The notes below the pieces were generated by a model. That model had not been told where the DNA came from. It was given only the letters and a program-made list of their open reading frames with translations, and did not search any database. Both the position numbers and the translations under genes were made by a program. This document shows positions 48,101 through 55,031 of a stretch of DNA of 64,000 nt, one piece after another; the first letter of the stretch is position 1; every line of letters begins with the position of its first letter. Source of the stretch: Bacteroidia bacterium (GTDB taxonomy: Bacteria; Bacteroidota; Bacteroidia; B-17B0; Aurantibacillaceae); NCBI GenBank assembly GCA_014378485.1, contig JACMNO010000069.1:62001-126000 (forward strand), read 5' to 3'.

Positions 48101-48229
48101 AATTCATGGGATGGAAAAGCAGCCAATGGAGAAAATTGTCCGGATGCAACCTACTATTACCTGATTAAAGTAATTGATAAAAAAGATAAAGAACATATTG
48201 CACCAGGTTATGTATTGATTGTTAGATAA
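42134..48229 (+). CDS. giant T9SS CHU_C (type B) surface adhesin with Ig-like arrays
   Basis: Surface protein of 2031 residues. The signal peptide (MNKIYSLLIFLCCIGSSYSQ) is followed by two tandem, similar domains of about 120 residues (NCLSAVTLTVSAGCT... DDDGWYKFTATA, and ACVNAINLAVNSSCS... DDDVWYKFTANS), a related third and fourth domain, then from about residue 630 a long array of Ig-like modules of about 80 residues (SNSVICNNGSTTLSGTGASSYSWSGG type), a PKD domain (ADFTADPMIGEIPLNVNFTNTS), and the CHU_C sorting domain (IPNVFTPNGDGANDIFHIKT... CPDATYYYLIKVIDKKDKEHIAPGYVLIVR). It would be exported by T9SS and anchored with a SprF-like partner, possibly for gliding or adhesion. Extending the start to 42095 is unnecessary. 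Confidence 0.9.
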   Translation: MNKIYSLLIFLCCIGSSYSQSDNCLSAVTLTVSAGCTPVSGSTAGFTQSISGCAGNADDDGWYKFTATATSHSISVAGSASFDAVLEVFSGTCGALVSIACIDNTFNGQTESVNINGLTSGTIYYVRVYHYSAGSGSSTFNICLTNPPAPPSNDACVNAINLAVNSSCSNTSGTTVGATQSIAGCAGTADDDVWYKFTANSYTQTITMTGSAGIDGVVELFSGTCGALSSIACMDNTFSGGVETINAVGLNPGQVYYLRVYDYYSGGGYTFSVCVVGNPIGGGQPNDNPCSAIQLPTVTSDCNYLTFSTNGATNTGAGLAPTPFSCVGGSGGSGGFAAGSLDVWFKITVPASGAVYVTPLPNQGAGYITDGSMALYSGSCGSLSQIACSSDYTLYPGSANDLLPYIAATGQTPGATLYLRYWAFGTSSGNFGICVQSPTNDDCANALYVCDINGYSGSTSAAYTPDRPGTGAGQMFANNETAAGVNQPDGTNTCGPFGYYPACPATTAGPYSSPLIDVNIENNSWIKFTASSTIADLRVTVGNCWVGNYPTGGIQMQIFSSTGCNNFVPVSSFKEGSSTFTVSATGLTVGNNYYLMVDGYAKDICNYTIQALNGVAFPAIVATPTAVCPGQSAILTAPSGATSYEWFPSGETTQSITVNPGSTQTFTCIAGGICGYKQTLTKQVVVKSVPTVSINAGAAIVNCGTQTITLTGGGASTYTWSTSSTASSFTVAPTGSQSYSVIGTAANGCTNTAITNVTVNTVPTVSVASSSNTICNGANTSLTVSGANTYTWSPAASLSAATGTAVTASPTVGTNYTIIGTAANGCTNSATYSVTVNPKPTVSSTTTNSVICNNGSTTLSGTGASSYSWSGGVTDGVAFTPTSTATYTVIGTNAVTGCTNQAVRPITVNTPPTVSSTTSNSVICLNASTTLSGTGASTYTWTGGVTNGVSFTPTATATYTVIGTAASGCTNIAVRTITVNPKPTVGSTVSSPTLCNGSSTILSGTGASSYIWTGGVSNGVAFNPPLGTSNYTVTGTDATTGCTNTAVTTITVNSIPTSAASTTGSITCVTNTINLNSSLSGQSYTWTAPGSSSISGGTANNQNAIGQGQGTYTLTVLSPAGCTYTTTLTANINTTTPVASATNGTLTCAATSTVLAGSPGSGVTYSWSGTGITGSATSATVTVTAVGNYSLITTNTLTGCSNTTAAIATVTNNLTTPTVTAGSNQVITCAVPSVTLTGSATGGSNLNWSNGATTNTTTVGGAGNYTLTATNPGTGCFATSTVSVSPSAGTPNGTVGSVTNSITCSNTSVAVSITSTVSPLNYSWTGPGTIASPTSSATSVSSGGTYTITITNTASCSQSYAVFVPTNTTPVVASASITSSSSSITCNNSSVTLGATPTGTNYVYAWTGPNIILGAATANPVVGAGGNYTVTITNTITGCSGVTGTTNVAVPTSTVAPTLNLSATSLTTTCGAPSTTVGVTSNSNPNTTYTWTAPGTGTIDNVNISTPLLGGSGVFTVAVTNTVNGCISAAATVTITPDVNTPTFNLTSNSATITCSVPSPSVSLTSTVSGVTYSWSPTPSSGITTASPTFTATGNYTCLITNQANGCSTNAAQVDVTDNTIVPTISITPGVSVTCASTLVTVSSTANTAVTYTWTGTGIQGSSNNSSISANAAGVYSLVVTDPSNGCISSASTSIGTNTTAPTLTVSATSSVLTCSTTTSTLTATPSTTDTPTWIIPSGSSATNPVTASTTGDYVATLIDASNGCSVSQTITIANEVSPPNANAGAAVVMPCNISVTTLLGTSTATDAVSYSWSGPNAGSVISGTNSATPTVTDTGVYTLTVTNLVTGCTATSTVDVSTDNVSADFTADPMIGEIPLNVNFTNTSIGANNYSWTFGNGLTSGSTNPNTVYNNVGTYTVMLVASSNSCSDTMTKIIIAEDGFTIEIPNVFTPNGDGANDIFHIKTTGVKSAEGFIYNRWGQLLFSWDALNNSWDGKAANGENCPDATYYYLIKVIDKKDKEHIAPGYVLIVR
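47243..48229 (+). repeat. 987-bp direct repeat, copy 1 (3' end of first CHU_C gene)
   Basis: The last 328 codons plus stop correspond position by position, without net insertion or deletion, to 51042-52028 (constant offset 3799). By eye about 33 residues differ, so about 90% protein identity; some DNA blocks of more than 50 bases are identical. Confidence 0.9.
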
Positions 48230-48296
48230 ATTTATTTAGCTACGATTGTATAATCAAAAAAAATAAATGCGTTTTCAAATTTAATACCAGAAGGTT

Positions 48297-51200
48297 ATGA
48301 TTAAAAACATACTTGTCATTTTTTTAGTGAGTGCCAACTCCATTTTATTTTCAGTAAACAGATTAAGTAATGCAGTGACCGGTAATTGGAATGCAACAAC
48401 CTCCTGGGCAGGAGGGGTCATTCCTACAGGTAATGATAGTGTAATTATTGTGAATGGATCAAATATTACTTTGAATGTAAATGCTCAAATTTTTAGTTTA
48501 CAAATTAATACAACAGCAACATTAAGTTGTTCCTCAAACACTCTAAGCTTATTTGGAAAGTTTTTGAATAATGGAACATTTAATGCCAACACGGGTACTG
48601 TATTATTTAACGGATTTGTTTTTAAACAACCTATTTTAGGCACTACCATTACTGCCTTTAAAAATGTGATCATTAATAATACGAATGGAGTATCACAATA
48701 TGGTGTAACGGCTCATCCTTTAGAAACAAGGTTTACAGGAAATATCATTAGTAATGGAGTATTTAACAGGAATTGTACGAGTTCTCCTACTGCTTTTTGT
48801 CATTTTATGGGAACAACGGTTGTTACCGGTACAAACTCATTAATTATGCACCATGTTGTAATTGATGCTGCGTCTACTTTGAACCAGCAAAATCCCAATA
48901 TTTACATAACCGGAAACTGGTTAAACAATGGCGCCTTTACACCCAATTTAAATACAATCAATTTTGATTACACTTCCTGCTCCACAACAACGCAATCTGT
49001 AAATAATGGCACAAGCGATTTTTACAATGTAAGATCAGCAAAAACATCAACATTTACGGTTATCATGGCTAATAATACGCGTATTCAGAATAATTTTACG
49101 AATGTGCTTGGAACGTGGAGTTCACAAACGTTTTCATTAAATGTGGGTGGAAACTTTATTAATTCAGGAGTGTATAATGCCGGAACAGGAATTGTACTTC
49201 TGGATGGTAATGCAAACCAAAATATTGATATGGGAGGAAGTACTTTATACAATTTCAGAATCAATAAGCCTGGCGGAAGAGTATATGCTTTATCTAATGT
49301 AGAGGTAACAAACAATGCAAACTTATTGAATGGTATTATTCACACTCATCCAAATATATCTAATCCTGCTGTTTATGAATTATATATTAACAACAACAAT
49401 CCAACTACTACATTAACTGGTTTTTCTGTCAATAGTTTTGTTATTGGAAGATTACGAAGACAAGTTACCGCAGCAGCAAATACTTATAATTTTCCAATTG
49501 GACCAATGAATGTTACTCCGGTAAAATACCGTCCTATTGCACATCTGCAAACAAGCTCCGGTGGGGCTTCTAATGTTTCGATGATAGGAGACAGCATTTC
49601 TTTTCAGGGAAATAAAGCAAACTGGTATGTTAGAATTGGAAGTAATGCCGGTAATCCTATTGGCAATTTTTTATTTACTTATAATCTTACTTCTGATTTT
49701 CCAGCGGGAATGCCGGAATGTGCTATTATGGCTTTACGAGGTGCGCAACCACCTCCAGCTAACTGGACCTACGTTTTAAATACAATCACTCCTCCAACAG
49801 GTGCAACGAATGGAAGTATTACTGCGGCAATACCTGCAGCTTTAGCGCCAAATTCATTTATTTTAGGAGAAGCTACACCTGTCATATCAGGAAGCACAAT
49901 CTGTTCCGGGAAAACAACTACTTTAACAATTACATCACCAACCGGATTTGTACAATTTGATTGGTGGAGCAGCACCACAGGCGGTTCTATCGTTCAAGCA
50001 AATTCTCCAAATTATTCAACGCCAAGCCTTACAACAAATACAACTTATTATATTCAAACAACAGCATCGTCTTGTGCTGGAATAAGAACTCCGGTTACGG
50101 TAACGGTTAACACCCTGCCCACTGTAAACGCAAGTGTTAGTAATTCTGTTATCTGTTATGGTAATAATACCACTTTAACTTATAGTGGGAACGCATCCAG
50201 TTTTAACTGGTCAGGCTCAGTAATAGATGGCACGGCGTTTTCTCCAACTTCAACTGCATCTTATACTGTTACCGGAACCAACGCTACAAGTGGGTGCACC
50301 AATACCGCGGTGCAAACTGTTACTGTTAATTCTTTACCTCTAGTTATAGCGAATGCCAGTAATTCTGTTATTTGTGATGGTAGTTTTGTGACTCTAACTG
50401 CAAGTGGCGCTAACAGCTATAGCTGGTCGGGAGGCATAAGTAATGGAGTTGCATTTACTCCTACAACAACCTCTACTTATACTGTTACAGGAACGGATTT
50501 AAATAATTGTGTTAACACAGCTGTAAACACTATCACAGTAAATTCTTTGCCAACAACAACGGTTTCCACAACTGGATCCATAACATGTGTAACTACGACA
50601 GTAAATTTAAATTCAAGTTTAGCAGGAGCAAATTATACGTGGACTGCACCATCAACTGGGGCTGTTATTGCAGGAACAAATAATCAGAATGCTGTTGGGC
50701 AGGGGCCAGGCATTTATTCTTTAACAACATCTAATGCAACAACCGGTTGCTCAATTAGTTCAACTATTCAGATATTGCCAAGTGCAGCATCTCCCAACGG
50801 AACAGTAAATCCGGTAACAAATTCAATTACCTGCACAAATACTATTGTACCTGTCAGTATTACGACAACATGCAGCCCTGTTAGTTATCTTTGGTCTGGA
50901 CCGGCTATTTCAGGTTCACCCACTTCATCTGCTACCACGGTTTCGCAAGGAGGAACATATAACGTTACTATTACTTATACAACAACAGGTTGTTCAATAT
51001 CTTATCCGGTATCTGTAATTACCAATACTAATACTCCTACTCTTTCTGTTTCTGCAACCAATTCAGTGTTGACGTGTTCAACTACCAACAGCACCTTAAC
51101 AGCTACTCCTTCAACAACGGATTCTCCAATCTGGACAATTCCCGGTGGAAGTTTTGCCGCCAATCCGGTGACAGCTTCAACAACCGGAGATTATGTAGCA

Positions 51201-52028
51201 ACACTACTTGATGGTGTAAACGGATGTTCTGTTTCTCAAACCATCACTATTGTAAATGATGTAACACCACCAAATGCAAATGCGGGAGCGGCTGTTGTGA
51301 TGCCATGTAATATTTCTGTTACTACTCTGTTAGGTACATCTACTGCAACCGATGCTGTTTCTTATAGCTGGTCAGGGCCAAACACAGGAAGTGTTATTTC
51401 AGGAACTAATTCTGCAACACCAACAGTTACTGATACAGGTGTTTATACCTTAACCGTTACCAATTTAGTGACGGGCTGTACTGCCACGTCAACCGTTAAT
51501 GTTTCCACTGATAACGTAACCGCTGATTTTACGGCAGATCCAATGATCGGTGAAATTCCGTTAAATGTTAACTTTACCAATAGCAGCACAGGTGCAAACA
51601 GCTATAGCTGGACTTTTGGAAATGGATTAACTTCAGGTTCAACAAACCCTAGCACTGTTTATAATAATACTGGCACTTACACAGTAATGTTAGTTGCAAG
51701 TTCTAATTTTTGCTCAGATACAATTACCAGGATCATAATTGCAGAAGATGGTTTTACTATTGAGATACCCAACGTATTTACACCCAACGGTGATGGTGCA
51801 AATGATGTTTTTCATATTAAAACAACCGGTGTTAAATCGGCTGAAGGATACATCTATAACCGTTGGGGTCAATTGTTATTCAGTTGGGATGTACTTAATA
51901 ATTCATGGGATGGAAAAGCAACCAATGGTGAAAATTGTCCGGATGGTACCTACTATTACTTAATTAAAGTGATTGATAAAAAAGACAAGGAGCATATTGC
52001 ACCGGGTTATTTACTGATAGCGAGATAA
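48297..52028 (+). CDS. second T9SS CHU_C (type B) surface protein
   Basis: Surface protein of 1243 residues. After the signal peptide comes a G8-like/right-handed beta region (LSNAVTGNWNATTSWAGGVIPTGNDSVIIVNGSNITLNV, SLFGKFLNNGTFNANTGTVLFNG) to about residue 530, then Ig-like modules (SNSVICYGNNTTLTYSGNASSFNWSG and others), a PKD domain and a CHU_C sorting domain. The N-terminal half is unrelated to the upstream adhesin, while the C-terminal 328 residues are near-identical to it, so domain shuffling or gene conversion has linked two different heads to one tail. It lies 67 bases after the first adhesin and ends in a strong terminator. Confidence 0.9.
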   Translation: MIKNILVIFLVSANSILFSVNRLSNAVTGNWNATTSWAGGVIPTGNDSVIIVNGSNITLNVNAQIFSLQINTTATLSCSSNTLSLFGKFLNNGTFNANTGTVLFNGFVFKQPILGTTITAFKNVIINNTNGVSQYGVTAHPLETRFTGNIISNGVFNRNCTSSPTAFCHFMGTTVVTGTNSLIMHHVVIDAASTLNQQNPNIYITGNWLNNGAFTPNLNTINFDYTSCSTTTQSVNNGTSDFYNVRSAKTSTFTVIMANNTRIQNNFTNVLGTWSSQTFSLNVGGNFINSGVYNAGTGIVLLDGNANQNIDMGGSTLYNFRINKPGGRVYALSNVEVTNNANLLNGIIHTHPNISNPAVYELYINNNNPTTTLTGFSVNSFVIGRLRRQVTAAANTYNFPIGPMNVTPVKYRPIAHLQTSSGGASNVSMIGDSISFQGNKANWYVRIGSNAGNPIGNFLFTYNLTSDFPAGMPECAIMALRGAQPPPANWTYVLNTITPPTGATNGSITAAIPAALAPNSFILGEATPVISGSTICSGKTTTLTITSPTGFVQFDWWSSTTGGSIVQANSPNYSTPSLTTNTTYYIQTTASSCAGIRTPVTVTVNTLPTVNASVSNSVICYGNNTTLTYSGNASSFNWSGSVIDGTAFSPTSTASYTVTGTNATSGCTNTAVQTVTVNSLPLVIANASNSVICDGSFVTLTASGANSYSWSGGISNGVAFTPTTTSTYTVTGTDLNNCVNTAVNTITVNSLPTTTVSTTGSITCVTTTVNLNSSLAGANYTWTAPSTGAVIAGTNNQNAVGQGPGIYSLTTSNATTGCSISSTIQILPSAASPNGTVNPVTNSITCTNTIVPVSITTTCSPVSYLWSGPAISGSPTSSATTVSQGGTYNVTITYTTTGCSISYPVSVITNTNTPTLSVSATNSVLTCSTTNSTLTATPSTTDSPIWTIPGGSFAANPVTASTTGDYVATLLDGVNGCSVSQTITIVNDVTPPNANAGAAVVMPCNISVTTLLGTSTATDAVSYSWSGPNTGSVISGTNSATPTVTDTGVYTLTVTNLVTGCTATSTVNVSTDNVTADFTADPMIGEIPLNVNFTNSSTGANSYSWTFGNGLTSGSTNPSTVYNNTGTYTVMLVASSNFCSDTITRIIIAEDGFTIEIPNVFTPNGDGANDVFHIKTTGVKSAEGYIYNRWGQLLFSWDVLNNSWDGKATNGENCPDGTYYYLIKVIDKKDKEHIAPGYLLIAR
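51042..52028 (+). repeat. 987-bp direct repeat, copy 2 (3' end of second CHU_C gene)
   Basis: Partner of 47243-48229. It covers two Ig-like modules, PKD and CHU_C domains. Recombination between the copies would delete 3799 bp and fuse the first adhesin's head to the second's tail in frame. Confidence 0.9.
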
Positions 52029-52032
52029 TGAT

Positions 52033-52063
52033 GAGGCTGCTAATTTAGCAGCCTCTTTTTTTT
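52033..52063 (+). terminator. intrinsic terminator of the adhesin operon
   Basis: GAGGCTGCTAA / TTAGCAGCCTC perfect 11-bp stem with almost no loop, followed by eight T, starting five bases after the stop. Confidence 0.92.
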
Positions 52064-52137
52064 CCTGTTTTTCTAAAAAGAAAAATAAATTAATAGGCAA
52101 CGGATTCCCTCGCTGACTAAGCTGGGAGATGTCTAAA

Positions 52138-53163
52138 TTAATTCCTTGAAATAATAGAAGTTGGGAGAACAATTTTTTTAATGGCAATTTCCAATCCTTT
52201 ATTTTCGATAAGCTCCAGTGTGAGATTTGCAGCTTCAACACCAATTTGTTCTAAAGGTTGAGAAACCGAAATGATATTAGGCTTTACAAAATCAAATAAA
52301 CTGATATCATCAAACGAAGCAAAATAAACACCTTCTTTTTTCGCGTCAAATCCAATTTCATTAAACACATTTAAACAGGCTGTAGCAATGTGGTTATTCA
52401 AGGTATAGATTGCATCAATTTTACCGGATGATTTTAAACGCTTCAGTAATTTCTCACGGACATCATTCTGGATATTATCAAAAGAAATCTCGAGCAGGTT
52501 TTCTTCCTTAAAAGGAATACTGTATTTCTTCAATGCATCCTTATACCCTTTCACACGCTCAGTTAATGAACTAATGTGAGATGGTGTGATATTTAAGGCT
52601 AAAATATTTTTACATCCTTTATGAATCAATAGATCTGTTAATTCAAATGAACCCTGATAGTTGTTAGCAACCACATAGTTAGATTCAATATCAGGCAAAT
52701 AACGGTCAATAAAAACTATTGGGAAATTACGTAACCTTTCTTTTTTAAAAAACTCACCGGAGGTATTTGTAGTAGCAATAATTAAACCATCGATCATATG
52801 TTGTTCAGCAAACAAGCTAATCAGTTTTTCTTCTCGTTCAACATTTTCACCGGTACTGCAGATCATTAGGTTATAGCCTTTGGATGCTAATTCACGTTCA
52901 ACATATTTAGCAATATGTGAATAAAAAGGATTGGAAATATCAGCCACCAGTAAACCTATTAGGTTGCTTTTTCCTGTTCTTAAAGCACGGGCAAATATAT
53001 TAGGAGTATACTCCATTTCTCCGGCTTTTGATAACACTTTTTCCTGTGTTTTCTTGCTGATGCCATAAGCATCACCTTTACCATTAATAACCATGGATAC
53101 TAATGTTTTTGAAACATTCAGCTCTTTGGCTATATCTTCTAACAATGTTTTTTTAATACCCAT
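52138..53163 (-). CDS. LacI family transcriptional regulator
   Basis: Repressor of 341 residues. The N-terminal HTH is LLEDIAKELNVSKTLVSMVINGKGDAYGISKKTQEKVLSKAGEMEYTPNIFARALRTGKSN, followed by a periplasmic-binding-protein-like effector domain (LIGLLVADISNPFYSHIAKYVERELASKGYNLMICST). An upstream TTG (53172) would add three residues; the ATG at 53163 fits the HTH start better. No sugar-metabolism gene adjoins, so the target regulon is elsewhere or the gene is autoregulated. A TAnnTTTG promoter and a palindrome at 53205-53218 lie just upstream. Confidence 0.9.
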   Translation of the reverse strand: MGIKKTLLEDIAKELNVSKTLVSMVINGKGDAYGISKKTQEKVLSKAGEMEYTPNIFARALRTGKSNLIGLLVADISNPFYSHIAKYVERELASKGYNLMICSTGENVEREEKLISLFAEQHMIDGLIIATTNTSGEFFKKERLRNFPIVFIDRYLPDIESNYVVANNYQGSFELTDLLIHKGCKNILALNITPSHISSLTERVKGYKDALKKYSIPFKEENLLEISFDNIQNDVREKLLKRLKSSGKIDAIYTLNNHIATACLNVFNEIGFDAKKEGVYFASFDDISLFDFVKPNIISVSQPLEQIGVEAANLTLELIENKGLEIAIKKIVLPTSIISRN

Positions 53164-53189
53164 CCTTAACAAAATAATAGCATTATAAA

Positions 53190-53197
53190 CAAATATA
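53190..53197 (-). promoter_or_regulatory. TAnnTTTG promoter element of the LacI gene
   Basis: TATATTTG on the minus strand, 26 bases upstream of the ATG. Upstream is a palindrome in the -33 region. Confidence 0.65.
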
Positions 53198-53204
53198 GCA
53201 AATT

Positions 53205-53218
53205 CTAAACAAGTTTAG
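53205..53218. promoter_or_regulatory. candidate LacI operator palindrome
   Basis: CTAAAC-AA-GTTTAG, perfect 6-bp arms with a 2-base centre, located just upstream of the TAnnTTTG element and overlapping the expected -33 region. Size and symmetry fit a LacI-type operator. Confidence 0.5.
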
Positions 53219-53235
53219 TAATAAAGCTAAATTAT

Positions 53236-53844
53236 TTAGATGTTGTTCCTGATGACCGATAAAATCGCCGGATAAGAATTTGGAAGCACTTGTTCCTGAA
53301 TTTGAGATTTGTTAAACCATACAACCTCTTCGATATTTTCTTCTAGCTGCGGCACAAGTATTCCTTCATGTTTAGTAGTCATGTCGTACCAAAATGTTTT
53401 TTTTAAAGCAAACCCTCCTTTATGATCATAAATATGATAGGTAGGTTCAAGCGTTTTAGTAATAGTTAATTTTGTGATGCCACACTCTTCTTCACATTCT
53501 CTAATAGCTGCTTCTTCAGGTCCTTCACCCATATCCAGTTTACCTTTTGGAAGGTCCCATCGTTTTAACCTGAAAATAAATAGATATTTATCATCTTTTT
53601 GAATTAATCCGCCAGCCGCAAATATATATTTAAATGGTTTTCTGAATTTCTCCAAAGCCTGTTCAATGTTTATTGTAACAAAAGTTAATAAAGTTTGATC
53701 TTTTTGATGGGCAAATTTTGCAAATTCATCTAACAATTCAGATTTTTTTAAGTTATCTATATTTATAAATGATTGATTTTCCGACCTTTGATTTCCTTCG
53801 GTTACAATAATTTTTTTTGACAAATAATATATCGTGATGTTCAT
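53236..53844 (-). CDS. Nudix hydrolase
   Basis: Nudix pyrophosphohydrolase, 202 residues. The Nudix box GX5EX7REUXEEXGU is complete: G101-E107-R115-E116-E119-E120-G122. Residues 1-70 form an extra N-terminal domain of no named family that is often fused to this Nudix type in Bacteroidota. It hydrolyses a nucleoside diphosphate-linked compound; WDLPKGKLDMGEGPEEAA resembles the ADP-ribose/dinucleotide group but the substrate is not predictable. It is divergent from pyrE with only 46 bases between the starts. Confidence 0.92.
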   Translation of the reverse strand: MNITIYYLSKKIIVTEGNQRSENQSFINIDNLKKSELLDEFAKFAHQKDQTLLTFVTINIEQALEKFRKPFKYIFAAGGLIQKDDKYLFIFRLKRWDLPKGKLDMGEGPEEAAIRECEEECGITKLTITKTLEPTYHIYDHKGGFALKKTFWYDMTTKHEGILVPQLEENIEEVVWFNKSQIQEQVLPNSYPAILSVIRNNI

Positions 53845-53875
53845 AATTTGATGTGTTTAATAGCCTTAATCCTGT

Positions 53876-53883
53876 TATTTTTG
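53876..53883 (+). promoter_or_regulatory. TAnnTTTG promoter element of pyrE
   Basis: TATTTTTG with its G eight bases before the ATG. Transcription should start just upstream of the start codon, so the leader is only a few bases. Confidence 0.65.
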
Positions 53884-53890
53884 TGCCCCT

Positions 53891-54535
53891 ATGACAATGA
53901 CACCATTTGATTCCGCGCATAAAGTTGCCGAATTTTTATTACAAATCAAAGCGATCAAGCTTCAACCTGATCAACCATTTACCTGGGCCTCCGGTTGGAA
54001 ATCTCCTATTTATTGCGATAACCGAAAAACATTATCTTACCCACAGATCAGAACTTATATTCGTCAGCAATATGTAAATGTAATCAACGAGAATTTTACC
54101 AAACCGGATGTGATTGCAGGTGTTGCAACAGGCGGAATTGCCCAGGGAGCCTTAATTGCGCAAGATATGGGATTGCCATTTGTTTATGTACGAAGCGAAG
54201 CGAAAAAACATGGCTTATCAAACATGGTTGAAGGTGTGGTTGAAAAAGGACAAAATGTTGTGGTAATCGAAGATCTGATCTCTACCGGCGGAAGCAGCAT
54301 TAAAGCTGTAGAGGCATTGCGTGAACAAGGTTGTAATGTAAAAGGAATGGTTGCCATTTTTACCTATGGTTTTGATGAAGCTACTGAAAATTTAAAAAAA
54401 GCAAATTGCCCATTAACCACATTATGTGATTATAATACGTTAATTGAAGTGGCGTTAAAACACAAATATATTTCTGAAAATGATATTGAATCATTAAAAG
54501 AATGGAGAAAGAGCCCTTTTTCCTGGAAACAATAA
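53891..54535 (+). CDS. pyrE: orotate phosphoribosyltransferase PyrE
   Basis: De novo pyrimidine enzyme converting orotate and PRPP to OMP; 214 residues. The orotate-binding WASGWKSPIYCDNRKTLSYPQIR, the KK loop YVRSEAKKHGLSNMVEG, and the PRPP motif VVVIEDLISTGGSSIKA are all present. It is followed ten bases later by a small SRPBCC-like gene with a TTG start, likely co-transcribed. The start MTMTPFDSAHKVAEFLL fits other PyrE proteins. Confidence 0.95.
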   Translation: MTMTPFDSAHKVAEFLLQIKAIKLQPDQPFTWASGWKSPIYCDNRKTLSYPQIRTYIRQQYVNVINENFTKPDVIAGVATGGIAQGALIAQDMGLPFVYVRSEAKKHGLSNMVEGVVEKGQNVVVIEDLISTGGSSIKAVEALREQGCNVKGMVAIFTYGFDEATENLKKANCPLTTLCDYNTLIEVALKHKYISENDIESLKEWRKSPFSWKQ

Positions 54536-54545
54536 AAATTTAATC

Positions 54546-54944
54546 TTGGGACATTTCAGCATACTTAGCGAAACGCATACAACACAATCTACAGCAGATC
54601 AACTGTTTGATTTCATGGGCGATTTCAATAACTTTAAACATTTACTGCCCGAAGATAAGATTGATAATTTTGAGTGTAGCTCCGAACAATGTTCTTTTAA
54701 TATTAAAGGTTTAACAGCATTAACCATTAAGATCAAAGAGCGTTTACCAAAATCGCGCATTACTTTCGAAACTTCGGGTCTTGCAAAATTTATTTTTACA
54801 CTGCATATTCATTTATTGGAGAATCAAATAACCAATGTGGAACTGGAAGGTGATATGAATCCATTTATAAAGGTAATGGCTGAAAAACCGTTAAGGGAAT
54901 TAGTCAATACGATGGCCACAAAATTGGCTGCCTTAAAAATATAG
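54546..54944 (+). CDS. SRPBCC-like protein downstream of pyrE
   Basis: Cytoplasmic protein of 132 residues starting at TTG. The pattern FSILSETHTTQSTADQLFDFMGDFNNFKHLLPEDKIDNFE... ALTIKIKERLPKSRITFETSGL... MAEKPLRELVNTMATKLAAL matches the START/SRPBCC (Bet v 1-like) fold: N-terminal strand, two helices, antiparallel sheet, long C-terminal helix. In Bacteroidota this type of protein often follows pyrE. Its ligand or role is unknown. Confidence 0.7.
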   Translation: MGHFSILSETHTTQSTADQLFDFMGDFNNFKHLLPEDKIDNFECSSEQCSFNIKGLTALTIKIKERLPKSRITFETSGLAKFIFTLHIHLLENQITNVELEGDMNPFIKVMAEKPLRELVNTMATKLAALKI

Positions 54945-55019
54945 ACTTCCTGCCCTCACCAGCCTACCCGAAGGTTAGGAGTAGGAACATTACAAAAGAC
55001 ATATTTAAAAAATTTACCT

Positions 55020-55027
55020 TATTTTTG
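55020..55027 (+). promoter_or_regulatory. TAnnTTTG promoter element of the CCA-adding enzyme gene
   Basis: TATTTTTG with its G only five bases before the GTG start codon at 55032; the transcript would be essentially leaderless. Confidence 0.6.
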
Positions 55028-55031
55028 CTGA

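Noticed and set aside
42134-52028. Dense short repeats on both strands that could suggest a CRISPR-like or satellite array
   Set aside because: They are in-frame codon repeats of Ig-like modules inside two long open reading frames; no regular spacer-repeat pattern exists.
54947-54990. GC-rich stretch with CCTACCCGAAGGTTAGGAGTAGG as a third copy of the interspersed repeats
   Set aside because: It shares no clear end with copies A/B or with the palindromes at 9904 and 11296; at most a decayed unit.
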